Part shown: piece after piece, positions 1 through 10,732 of the stretch
How the letters are laid out: each line of letters starts with the position of its first letter
Numbering within the stretch: the first letter of the stretch is position 1
Translations under genes and position numbers: made by a program
Assembly: GCA_019188255.1 (NCBI GenBank)
Contig: JAETXT010000009.1
Span: 3,906,001-3,970,000 of the forward strand
Source: Verticillium longisporum
Taxonomy: Eukaryota; Ascomycota; Sordariomycetes; Glomerellales; Plectosphaerellaceae
Direction: 5' to 3'
DNA: 64,000 nucleotides
Notes under the pieces: model-generated
The model's database searches: none
What the model was told of the DNA's origin: nothing
Seen by the model: only the letters and a program-made list of their open reading frames with translations

Positions 1-281
1 TGACGCTGATAACGGAAAGGCTTCCGCGTAAACCCATCCATCAACTCGGGTTCGTCTCCGACAAGTTTCCCGATAGCTCAGCATCCATGGGGTGGACTCA
101 CCGGCCGGCTCCCCGGACCCTCAAGCGGGGAAACCCCGTCGCCGATACGGATAAAGGATCGCTACGGTTGATCAACCGTTCCATCATCCAAGTCAATCCC
201 TACAAATGGAAGCTGTAGGGATTACCACGTATTATTCTCGGGCAGCACTAGTCGTATCACAATTATCCCCCCCCCAAAATC

Positions 282-1684
282 ATGCCGCTCCTCAAGTCAG
301 ATCCAATCGTCATCGTCGGCGCGGGTGCCTTCGGTCTCTCAACAGCCTTACGTCTTCTCGAGGCCCGCTTCATCGACATTACAGTGTTAGAAAAGGATGA
401 TACTCTTCCGTCAAGGTTCTCAGCCGCCAACGACCTGAACAAGATTATTCGAGCCGAGTACGAGGACCCTTTCTACACAAAGCTCACGCTGGTACGGAAT
501 CGAGCCCTGACCCTGCCTCCCTGGCAGGGCTCAGACTGTGTGATCTCTCGTAGCCCATGGCTAACTTTTCGAAGGAAGCGATTCGCGCCTGGCAAACCCC
601 CCTTTTCGCACCTCACTTCCACCAGACCGGCTTCCTGCACTGCGTCTCAGGCAGTGCGCCAGAAAGGGCTACAGCGACCCTAGCCCGCTTCCACGACTCG
701 GCCAAGCGGGATCCGTGGATCGAGAAGCACGTGGTCCCCATCGAAGGACCGGACGATATCCGCCAGCACACCTGGCAGTACAATGACGGCCCGCTCACAG
801 GTTGGCGGGGATACCTCAACCGTCTCGGCGGCTACGCCCACTCAGCCAACGCCCTGCTAGGCTTGTATCGATTCCTCCGCGAGCGAGGCGTAAAGTTCTA
901 CACGGGCGACCGCGGCGCCGTGACGGAAATCATCTACGACGAGCCCTCAAGCCCAGCTACCCCGCGGAAAAGCACCGGCGCCAGGACGAAGACAGGTGAC
1001 TTCCCCGCCAAGCTCGTCATCGTCGCCGCAGGCGCGGCCGCCGACCGCCTCGTCCCAGAATGCGGCCAGCACGTCGTCGCCAAATCATGGTCCGTGGCGC
1101 ACATTCAGCTGACCGACGACGAGGCCTCGGCCCTGCGAGGCGTACCCGTGACCTATGCCAGGGACCTCGGCTTCTTTTTCGAGCCGGACCACAAGACGAA
1201 TCTGCTCAAACTCTGTCCCATGGGTGGAGGGTACGTCAACACGGATCCCGAGACGGGCGTCTCGCATGCACCGCAGACGCCGGGCGAGAACAGCTTCATG
1301 CCGCTGCATGACCAGCAGCAGGTTCGCCGTCTGCTTGCGCAGACGCTGCCGGCTCTTGCTGATAGGCCGCTTGTCAAGCAGTCTCTGTGCTGGTTTGCTG
1401 ATACCAACGACTCAGACTTTATCATCGACTATGTTCCCAATACTGATTTAACAGTGTTGCTCATGTCGGGTGACTCTGGCCATGGGTTCAAGATGTATCC
1501 CATTGTTGGCAACTGGGTCAGGGATATGCTCCTCGCCACCGATGGCAAGCAGCCTATTTCGAAGTTCAGGTGGAAGGCCCCGGTTTCCACTGGCGGCAAG
1601 GACTGGGGCGGCGCAGTGAGCTGGCGCTTGGGAGACACGAAGGAGTTGAAGGACCTGACGAATCCTAAGAGTTCCAAATTGTAG
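282..1684 (+). CDS. FAD-dependent amine/amino-acid oxidase with peroxisomal SKL tail
   Basis: Two exons, 282-491 and 554-1684, joined in phase 0 across a 62-nt GT-AG intron; 446 aa. The N-terminus carries the dinucleotide-binding GAGAFG motif (residues 13-18) followed by a Rossmann beta-alpha-beta ending in VLEKD. YEDPFYTKL and the C-terminal GDSGHGFKMYP are typical of the DAO-type family that includes monomeric sarcosine oxidases and fungal fructosyl-amine oxidases (amadoriases); length also fits. Such enzymes oxidise a secondary amine with FAD and O2, releasing H2O2. The last three residues are SKL, a canonical PTS1, so peroxisomal location is expected, as usual for H2O2-forming oxidases. 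The exact substrate (sarcosine, fructosyl amino acid, other N-alkyl amino acid) cannot be read from the sequence. It is convergent with a Zn2Cys6 regulator 257 bp downstream. Confidence 0.9.
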
Positions 1685-1941
1685 GGTTGGAGAGTAGGTT
1701 TGAAGAGGGCGCAGCGTAGTCCGTGAGTCATTCTTCCGATTAATCGCTTCTCTCCAATAATACCTTCTGAGAAGCCTATCGTAGCATCAATCTCGAATGG
1801 CGCCCATTCAGATCGATGATTCTGTGAAATGTGACAATATGCTCAGCATGACGGTAAATGCAGACGGTACCGCTCCGACGCACCGATGATGAGCCAAATG
1901 TCCCTCCTTTCATATAATGTCCGCCGTTCCCGATACCTCTT

Positions 1942-4640
1942 TCAATGCGGTCCCATACTGTTATGCTCCATGATTGTTTCACACATCCAAGCCATGTCTT
2001 CGTCATCAATGGCATCTGCCACGCCCATTATCTGCTCCTTGCTGAAGCCAGCCCCAAAACTATCTCCCAGCATGGGATCCACAATCTGTAATCTCGATGG
2101 ACCATCATCGGTCTGGAGCTGCTCATACACGTCGCCAGCCGGGCCTCCTAGTGCCAAGTCTGCTGGAGGCACATCAGGCTCATTCGGGTCGTCGTGCCTC
2201 TGCGTTGCCGGCACTATGGCATCGGCCCCCGTTGCTTCCGGCCGGTGAAGAGGGGCCACCGTCCCGAAGAGTTCCAGTAGCTCATCCAACTGCAAAAGCT
2301 CGTCTTTGCGGAACTTGGCCACTTGGTTTCCGCAGTTGATCATGTCATCAAAAACGACAAACGCCCTCTGCAGCCATATCCGACCCCCATTGATAAACTG
2401 CGGGTCTATTGCTGGGCCGAGGAGCAGGTTTGTAGTAGACACGAAGATGGCTTCAGTGTCATAGGGAAAGAATGCACCTGGTGAATGAGCCTCCCAAAAT
2501 CCCTGCAAGATGCCGCGGCGAGCGATCACTTACCGAGCAGGCCCTGATTCATCAAGCACTCGAGAATAGAGACCATGGTCTGAGAAGACTCAATACACAT
2601 TCTTACGAGGTTTCGTACCGTTGGCAGAGACTCCAAAGTGCTGAAGTACTCGTTGAATGAAGCGAAGCGCGTCTTGAGAAGGTAGAAAAGCAGCGGTCGC
2701 GTCACGAGCGTGATGCACTAAAAAATCGGTCAGGACACCTTAACTTCCACATGACTCGAATAACGCTTACCCTGTGATACAACAAATGCAAGTGAGAAGC
2801 TGTCCTGGAGATCCCGTTCATGTTTTCCTTCGGCTGAAGAGGGAACGCTGTCCTGAGCTCCTCTGCGACATCAGCGATGTTGCCGAGGATTTCTTTGGCC
2901 CGAGAAAGGTATTTCCGATGCAAGCTTCCTCCACCCCCGTAGAGTCCTAAGTCAGGTGCTTAATATTGATGCCACGAATATGCGGCTGATGCTCTTACTT
3001 TTGTTGATATCAGCGATGTTGCGGCACAGCTTGACTTGCATCTCAAGCGTCGCCATTCGCTGCATCTGGCCGTCAAACTTGGGCAGCGGGCAGTTGACGT
3101 CGTCGTCTTGAATCGTCAGCGGGAGACCCATCAAGGACGTGAATTCACGATCCAGTATGTAGACCGTCCACCATGCCCGCCGGCAACGTTCCACGTAACG
3201 ATCACCAAGCTCCAATGGCGGCATTTCGGTGTGCCAGCCTTGAAACAGTGATATTCTCAGGGCCTCCCCAATCTTGGAATACTGTTATCTCGCGTTCTAA
3301 TCATGTTGAAATACACATTTTCTTACCATAGAGTGGGCGTAATGGCGATGATCGATGCATTGTAGGCAAAGTGCTGCACAACAGAGAATCTCTACCGAGA
3401 GAAGCGGCTGCTGGATGAGAGCTCCAGTATTGGGGAACTGCCGAAATACCGATAGCAGAAACTCTTGCCCAAAAGGCAAGTCGCTTCCGTGCCGTCGCGA
3501 CTGAAACGCCTTTCCGAGTGCAATGACGAGGCAAAAGTGGATGTACCACAGGCCAGCGGATGCAATGTCGGGGGTCGGGTTGGCGTAGAACTTGTGACAC
3601 GATTCCATAAACTCTGCCGTGTCGAAGAGGTGAAACAGCTGACAGCAGTTGAACTGAACTGTGTTGATCAAGAAGATGGCGTGGTCAAGGGTCGGAAGTT
3701 CGGGCAGAAGATTCGGGTCGTCTGAACCCATCTTGAGGCGTCCCCAGTCAATTTCATAGACGCCACCATCAAAGATAAGAGCCTGTGGAGGCGCCGGAGA
3801 GTTGCAGACTTGCGAGTGGGTAAGATTCAGGACGCGGCGAGTGAAGGACCAGTTGGAAGAGGTGCCCAGGTAATCTGGTTGTCAGAATCATGTCGAATAG
3901 CCAGTGGTGGTGCCAGCCTGGAAGACTCACATGTGACTCCCGCAGCGGAAGTCGTGAATTCCGCATGTCGGAGCGAAAGAGAATTCTCCACAGCAAGTGA
4001 AGCTGGTTCAGTGTGACCTGGGGATTCTTGCGGCGCTGGCGCTTGGAAACCTATGTCTTCTGACCTAGGCGTGGCATACGTGTTGGAGGGGCCGCCTGCG
4101 GCTTCCTGTTGCACTGTCCCATTGACAGCCGAGCTTATTTCTAGGTAGTTCAAGGTATAGTCAGCTCTGGCCTTGTGAGTTGACGATGAATCCGAGATGG
4201 GACCCTTGGTAGGGTGCTTACCCTCTTCGTTTGAGCGTTGACCTGCCCGTTCACCAATTGGTGATCCACGAGAATCCCTTCTCTGACGGCGTTGTTCCGC
4301 TTCTTGGACGGAATTCTGAAGATCCATGATATAACTACAGAGACCCATGATCAGGAGTGTCTGTTGAGGCTCATAAACTGCATGGTCCTACCCTCTTGTC
4401 ACGACGATCTTTTGGTCGCGCTGATCAAGCTCACAGGCCACCCTCCTCTTCGAGCAGCCATCGCAAGGTTGGAGGCCGGAACATTTGATCTTCAAACGAC
4501 GGCAGCGAACACACCTACACTTAAGTCAGATGTACTCGGGTCTTGCGACTGACAGGCCGTTGAGCCAGGCAAACTGATACATACGCATTTGACGTTCGCT
4601 TGGAGACCCGGTCTTGCGATCGGGCCGCACCGGTCTCCAT
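1942..4640 (-). CDS. Zn2Cys6 fungal-specific transcription factor
   Basis: Eight exons on the minus strand: 4640-4585, 4514-4392, 4334-3931, 3874-3327, 3281-2999, 2946-2771, 2717-2534, 2477-1942; all seven introns (45-70 nt) are GT-AG and keep frame, giving 769 aa. Residues 20-46 hold the binuclear cluster CX2CX6CX5CX2CX6C (C20, C23, C30, C36, C39, C46), interrupted by intron 1 just before the first cysteine. The linker RGYIMDLQNSVQEAEQR is the usual short dimerisation coil. The middle has the fungal_trans domain (YYLGTSSNWSFTRRVL; CRRAWWTVYILDREFTSLMG). The C-terminus is acidic and may be the activation region. It is a nuclear DNA-binding regulator. Its position between the oxidase and the permease suggests, but does not prove, that it controls them. 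The start was chosen as the ATG directly upstream of the cluster. Confidence 0.92.
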
Positions 4641-6619
4641 GGCTGCACTCCCTTCGCCGGCACCTGGTCGTCGGTGTGCCATTGAGTAACAAGAGGTCTA
4701 CGGCGAGACAAATGTCTGTCGACCAGGCGAGAGATGATGATTCTCAGCCATGGATTGATCGAGGGTTCACCCGGCCATTGCTATGGCAGACGTTTGGCGA
4801 TGATAAGAGATGGAGACGCTGAAAACGTACCAATGCGGGGTACGATGGGGGTGTTGAGGGGGCATGATTCGCCTAGGTAGGTACCTTGTGACGAACGGCC
4901 CCCCAAGGTAGCTGTCAGGCGCGACACCGCATGGGCGCCTGCCATTCTTAGGTTGCCCTCGAGGGTTCCTGCTCTATCAGGAGTTGAGGAGATTTACTGA
5001 AGATTCAGGATAATGTCTTGCCGTAAAGCATCGTCACTTGGACCCCTGATTGACCTCAATTGAAATGAAACTCTTGGTTTGCTCCTGGCACCTTATCTGC
5101 CTTTTTCTATGGGAGCAGGAACCTATCCCATCGCTTGCCACTAGACATGATCTGGTTCTTCACGATCCTAGGTACCCACTTACCTGGAGTGCAAACCATC
5201 ACTAACCAAATATTTGACGACTTGACCGACGTGGAAGGTTCCTTATGTGGTACATTTCAGTGTTCCAAAGAACACGTCCAGGTGCTGTCTAACAATGGAC
5301 GATGGCAATAAGCGACTTCAGCGCTGGGCATGCAATAAACCTACCATGAGGTACCCCCTAAGGTACCTAGGTAGGTAAATAGCTACCATCCTGCCAAAAC
5401 TTCGCTGCGACTTTACCCATACATAACTGTCTACAGTTAGGGTATCGAAAAATTGTATTCCAATTGGCTTGCCTTCCTTCATGCGACAAGCAGTTTCACC
5501 TTCTTACTGCGCGGTTGGGCGTGGTGTTGTTCAGAACGAAAGTGACCATCCATACACCATACCACGTTCACTTCAAGGTCATGCAATCTTTTTTCGAACC
5601 AGTCATAAGAACAAATCATCTATCAGCCCGTTATAAAAGAACCGTCGTCATGCACAAGGACTGTCAAAAGTGCCGTGATAATGCTCCGAGATATTCAGCT
5701 GCAGCCAACAATCAGGATGCGGAGCGTGCGGTGGGAACCAGAAGACTGGCGCATGGCCGGCATCTTAAACACGGCGCGATAACTGGCCAACTTCAAGTCA
5801 AGTCGACCAACTCCTGCGAAAGATATGACCCGCTCAATGCTCCTCCAAAGGGCGGCACACGGCAATGCTTGACTGGCAATCAAGCTGATGGCAGATAGCA
5901 AGGGAGAGTCAGTCCTGCTATCATCACCCCTCGCTTCCCTGCCCCGCCGGATCCATTCCCGTCTACCAGCTCCACTATTGCGGACTGGGACGCAGCTGTA
6001 ACATCGTCGGTCGTCGCGCGAGTTTTTATCTACCTAAAGGTAGGTAGGAAAGCTGAGACGGCGTGACAAGCCTCCGGCGCATCGCAGTGGGCCTCGAACC
6101 CCATGGGGAAGCCCAGCGCTATCAAGGTTGACATCCTTCAACAAGGAGAGCCGTTGACGATTCGGGCGTGGGTTTGAGGGTGTTGCGATGCAAAACAAGG
6201 CGGCAGTGGAGCTCATACGGCATCGGGAGGTGACCCGCTTCTATGGACGTAACCTCGGGTGGCCTTCCGTGGTCCACAGCACCCCGGCGAACGATAGCTG
6301 GAATGTCTTTTGACGACGCTAAAGCGTCATGGCTGGGAGAAGTGGAACGGCCGGAACGGCGGCTTTTCGATTGCAGGGAATACTGCTGCCCCGTGGGCAA
6401 GTATCTTGATTCGTGAATACAGCGAAGCGTTGATCATCATGTTGATTGTCTAAGCTTTCCTCGGGCCCTCCGTGATACGGTCTCATATATCTTCAGCCCG
6501 AGCCTTGACTACCTAGAGGAGCATGGCGAACATGCTTTCCCCAGGCTTTATTGTTTAGTTCTGCCATTCCCATTTCGTCAAAGTCCTCGCGTGACAATAC
6601 ATCCAATACATCAGACAAC
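4641..6619. other. Intergenic, divergent promoter region
   Basis: About 2 kb between the divergently transcribed regulator and permease. I find no supportable gene; a 144-codon open frame at 5464-5898 lacks an ATG start and family features. Four AGGT/ACCT-rich clusters occur (about 4872-4886, 5167-5176, 5349-5377, 6031-6048); the last is a short inverted repeat, TACCT facing AGGTA. Confidence 0.6.
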
Positions 6620-8277
6620 ATGTTGAAAACATGGAGTCACAAGTCTAAACTGCACGAAAGTGGCTCTCCTTCCTCCGAGGTCGGTGAGGTCATTGACGAC
6701 CCTGCCTCATCTCACGATGCTGTTTTTGGTGACATGTCGGGGAAAGGCCCCAACTACCGAAATGTGAGCCCTTCCCCATACTTGAGAACGTCCAACGAGG
6801 GGCAGAAAGTCTGATGCCAAGCAGGTGGGATGGCTTGGTACTGTAGCCCTCGTGATGAAGACACAGATCGGACTTGGCGTCCTGTCGATCCCCGCGGCGT
6901 TCGACACGCTGGGCATCGTCCCGGGTGTCCTTGTCTTGTGTGCCATTTCTGCCATCACGACATGGTCGGACTACATCGTCGGCGTCTTCAAGCTTAGGCA
7001 TCGCGAGGTGTACAGCATCGATGATGCTGGGCAGCTTATGTTTGGCCGCATCGGTCGGGAGGTGATGGGCGTTGCGTTCTGTCTTTGTTAGTCACGGACC
7101 TCGTATGCGAGGAAGTCCTGAATCCTGCTAATCGTAGAAGACTGGATCTTTGTAGCTGGATCGGGCATGCTGGGCATCTCCATCGGCCTCAATGCTGTCT
7201 CAACCCACGGCACTTGCACCGCAGCATTCGTCGCCGTGGCCGCCATCGTCGGATTCCTCTTTGGTAGCATCCAGACCCTCGGCCGCATCAGTTGGCTGGC
7301 ATGGATCGGTCTGATTTGCATTCTTTCATCCAGTTTGTCTTCCTCAGGACCCATGTGATGCCAATCTGAGCTTCCTCTGACCTTCTCGCTCGCAGTTCTC
7401 ACCGTGACTGTCGCAGTCGGCATCCAGGACCGCCCCGCGTCTGCCCCGCAGACCGGCGAGTGGTCCTCTGACTTCAAGATCATCAACCACCCATCCTTCA
7501 CCGAGGCAATCACGGCGGTCTCAGCCATTGTCTTTGCCTTCGCCGGCACACCTGCCTTCTTCGCCATCGCGTCGGAGATGCGCGACCCCAAACTCTACAC
7601 TCGGTCCCTCATCATCTGCCAGTCAGGCGTCACGGCCATTTACATTGCGATCGGCTGTGTCGTGTACTATTTCTGCGGCTCGTTTGTCGCGTCTCCTGCG
7701 TTGGGGTCTGCTGGAACAACCATGAAGAAGGTGTGCTATGGCCTGGCTCTGCCGGGCTTGATGGTGACGACCATTCTCGTGATCCATGTGAGTCCCCCCC
7801 CCCCACCTTGTCTCGCCTTGGTCAGGTCCCAGAAGCGAGCTGATTTCCAGAAAGCTTCCTGGAAAATACATGTTCGTCCGCTTCCTCCGCGGCACCAAGC
7901 ACCTCGCATCCAACACAATCATTCATTGGGCCACTTGGTTCGGGTGCACCTTTGGCGTGACGGCCATCGCCTACATCATCGCCAGCGCCATCCCCGTTTT
8001 CGGCGGCCTCGTGTCCCTGATCGGCGCGCTGCTCGGCACCTTCCTGTCGTTCATGCCAATGGGATGCATGTGGCTCTACGACAACTGGGCCAGGGGCAAG
8101 ACGGAGAAGACGTGGAGCTGGAGGCTCATGGTTCTCTGGAGCGTCTTCGTCATCGTGTCTGGCACGTTCCTGATGATTGCGGGAACGTACGGGTCTGTCG
8201 TGGGTATCATGGATTCGTACAAGGAGTCTGGAGGTTCGGCGGCGTTTTCGTGCGCCGATAATTCGAACTCGACTTGA
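6620..8277 (+). CDS. AAAP-family amino-acid permease (MTR type)
   Basis: Five exons: 6620-6763, 6825-7086, 7141-7332, 7396-7787, 7855-8277; introns are GT-AG (one weak donor, GTTTGT at 7333) and the joined frame encodes 470 aa, the usual length of Neurospora MTR-type neutral/aromatic amino-acid permeases (Aa_trans domain). A hydrophilic N-terminus of about 48 residues precedes the conserved first helix (MKTQIGLGVLSIPAAFD), then SGMLGISIGLNAVSTHGTCT, AVGIQDRP, FAFAGTPAFFAIASEMRDP and HLPGKYMFVRFLRG, all family landmarks; about ten or eleven membrane segments are visible. It should be a plasma-membrane proton-coupled importer of amino acids. The start is the first ATG of the frame. It shares a 2-kb divergent promoter with the Zn2Cys6 gene, so co-regulation is possible. 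Confidence 0.92.
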
Positions 8278-9237
8278 GTAGGCGCGGCTATGACTCTGAA
8301 TGAAATCCTCCTCGAACTGTACTGTCTCGGTGAAGTGCCGGTGAAGATAGCAAGACTAGATTCCTTTCCGGAGCGACCAGCGAGCGTGCCTGGTCGATGA
8401 TCTGTCAGCCTAGTGTCGTGGTCGCCGAGGCAGGCGTCGCCTTGGAATGCGAGTTCCGAGCTCGTTTTCGGGTGGCTCCAGGCATCTGCTTCAAAGGACC
8501 TCTCGCAGGCCTGAGCCCGGCCCATGTTCGCGACACGGGGCACTCCCAACGTGCAGCTGGCCTCCTTTTGACTGTCGGTACCTGCCAAGCAAAGGATTGC
8601 GGCACTTGGATGAAGAGCCGCGCCTCCCTGTCTTACGTGGCTTCAGAGGACGAAGAAACTGGTCAAAGACATAGCTAATGCCGAAGCGAGAACCGCCCGC
8701 CCAGAAGTATGACGAAAACCCCGAGGAATCATGCCATGCAAATGTACGCATCATGTCGCACTGAGATACGCCTCCTGTGACCCAGATGTCTTTTGGTAGC
8801 GCTGGGATTTGCTAAGTGGTTTTTGAGGAAAACGCCGAGGTTGTACGTAAGGTAGGTTGTCATCGTGAGAACGGAGTACAATGGAAATTCGGAACTGAAC
8901 TGAAGCAGACGACACGACCAAGACAATTCGCAAACTGGGCGTAGCACTCGTATGTATTACAGCTTAGGGGTCGTCCATTAGTAAGTACCCAAAGAAATGG
9001 TGATGATCACCACGTGCAGTACTCACTGTCCACACCAGTCTGACACCGAGCTCACCGAGCCCAAGGGCGTCTTTGACAGAGTTCCCCTCACCACGACGTA
9101 ATGCCTGGAGCTTGCTATAAAAAGAAAAAAAATGAAGAACTAGAGTCAAACGTTGATTTAACAGAAAGAGTTTCTACATAACATACCATTGCAAAAGAAC
9201 CCCTACTCAAAGTCATATTGTTGCCATCACCAACACA
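8278..9237. other. Intergenic
   Basis: About 960 bp between the permease and the GFA-type gene. Open frames here overlap each other on both strands and have no family features. A TATA-like element lies near the right end. Confidence 0.5.
9116..9123 (+). promoter_or_regulatory. TATA-like element upstream of the GFA-type gene
   Basis: TATAAAAA followed by an A-rich run, 115 bp before the ATG at 9238. The spacing suits a fungal core promoter; function is inferred from sequence only. Confidence 0.35.
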
Positions 9238-9759
9238 ATGTCCCTCGGACCAATCCCTGAGACCATCACCGGCAGCTGCCTCTGCACAGCCCTCCGCTAC
9301 AAAATCACCTTTCCCCCTTCCCACGACTTTGCCGCAGCCAGTCGCCTCTGCCAGTGCACCCAGTGCCGCAAGCAGACAGGCGGCCTTTTCCTCGCCGTCT
9401 TCTTCGTCCCCGCCTCGGCACTTGCCTGGACGACGCCAACCGAGGCGCTCAAGACGTACTCCGCGACGCCGGGGGCGCAGCGCGGGTTCTGCGGAAGCTG
9501 CGGATCGTTTCTGTACTGGAGGTCTGACGAGGGCAAGGGGCTGAGCCTGTCCATCGGGACGGTGGATCCGCTGTACTTGTTCGGCGAGGGGGCGGGCGAG
9601 ACGAACGAGGAAGTGCCTGAGGGGGGCTTCGGCATGGCACTCTGCAATGGGCTGGGGGGTACAGAGTGGTGCTTTAATGAGGTGAAAGGGGTGACGGACG
9701 ATATGCCTTTGCTGCATGCTGGGAAGCGATATCGGGAGGACTCGGATGTGGTGGGCTAG
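9238..9759 (+). CDS. GFA/CENP-V-family zinc protein (formaldehyde-activating-enzyme-like)
   Basis: Single-exon gene of 173 aa. Cysteine pairs and triplets characteristic of the glutathione-dependent formaldehyde-activating enzyme (GFA, DUF636) fold are present: C14/C16 in GSCLC, C38/C40/C43 in CQCTQC, and C85/C88 in CGSCGSFLYW; these bind two zinc ions in the family. The family's founding member was described as condensing formaldehyde with glutathione, but most fungal members have no proven substrate, so the function should be read as a small cytosolic zinc-dependent carbon-sulphur lyase-like protein. It ends 147 bp before the stop codon of the convergent SLATT gene. Its closeness to an oxidase of the sarcosine-oxidase superfamily, some of whose members release formaldehyde, is noted under findings. 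Confidence 0.9.
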   Translation: MSLGPIPETITGSCLCTALRYKITFPPSHDFAAASRLCQCTQCRKQTGGLFLAVFFVPASALAWTTPTEALKTYSATPGAQRGFCGSCGSFLYWRSDEGKGLSLSIGTVDPLYLFGEGAGETNEEVPEGGFGMALCNGLGGTEWCFNEVKGVTDDMPLLHAGKRYREDSDVVG

Positions 9760-9906
9760 TGTGATTTGGCCGGGAGGGTTAGATATGACCACATCTTGCT
9801 AGTTCAGAATATCCTATCACAAAATGGTGAAACACAAATAGAGTCCTCGGAGCTACGTCCATCTCGACGTGACATTTCTCGTTACATCCTCATAGTTGAC
9901 AGAAGC

Positions 9907-10732
9907 TCATGTCTGGCGCCGCATCCTGCCAATTGCGCTGCCCCAGCTTCGCCGCCAGGAATCGGCGACGCGATGGTCATCGCCAGATCGCAACCCCAGC
10001 CCGTCCAAGGCCTTCCCTTCCGTCATGACGGCCCGATATCGCCTGTATCCCTCAGCCACGAGCCTGCTCACCTCCTCGCGATCACTGCCGACGATGCCAG
10101 CTTCCATCAGAGCCTCGGTCTCCTCAACCCATCCCTTGACCTGCATAAGCTCGAGCTCCTCATTTCTCAGCTTTTGCATGAGCCCCTGTCCCTTGACGAG
10201 AGCCATTATGCCCGCGACGGTGGTGTTTGTCGCTCCGAGGATGGTGATGCTGACGGCGTGAATCGCAGATGAGGGTCCAAGGGCCGTGAGGACCGCGCCG
10301 ATGATGATCTGTGCGATGTGGCAAGCGTAGATGGTAACAGTGAGAATGCGACGCTGCCACTTCTTGATAGCGTGCTCGCGGAGGATAGAGGCGTAGATGC
10401 CGGTGGACGGGGCCGTGTGACTGCGTTCGAGGTCACCAGTGCCGGAGGAGGCAGCGGCTCCGGAGTGGATGCCCAGAGCACGGCGAAAGAAGCGCAGGTG
10501 CTCGGCGTTCGGGCCTTGCGTTGAGCCTACTACCGAGGACGACGGTCCTGGGGCGAACTCAGACTTGCTGAGACGGCTGGCGGATGGGTCGCGAGAGCCC
10601 GGAGGATCTGGATGTGGTCAGCATGATTGGCTCGTTGTGTCAACTCAACGTGGCAGGAAATGTACCTTTGAAGGGCAGCAATGGAGAGCGCTCGCTCGAG
10701 GGCGAGGGAAGTCTGAACTGTGGGCTTGCCAT
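9907..10732 (-). CDS. Two-TM SLATT-type protein (SLATT_fungal)
   Basis: Two exons, 10732-10666 and 10607-9907, across a 58-nt GT-AG intron; 255 aa. After a serine/proline-rich N-terminus (about residues 1-55) come GIYASILREHAIKKWQRRI, two hydrophobic helices (about 110-132 and 137-160) separated by a very short turn, and a long charged, probably helical C-terminus (KGQGLMQKLRNEELELMQV onwards). This architecture matches fungal proteins of the SLATT superfamily, named in bacteria from association with SMODS and SLOG nucleotide-signalling modules, where they are predicted membrane effectors. The fungal branch has no established role. No nucleotide-synthesising partner is visible beside it. The assignment rests on motif recognition, not a search. 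Confidence 0.8.

Noticed and set aside
5464..5898. 144-codon plus-strand frame in the regulator/permease spacer
   Set aside because: No ATG at its start, no domain, no intron-supported extension.
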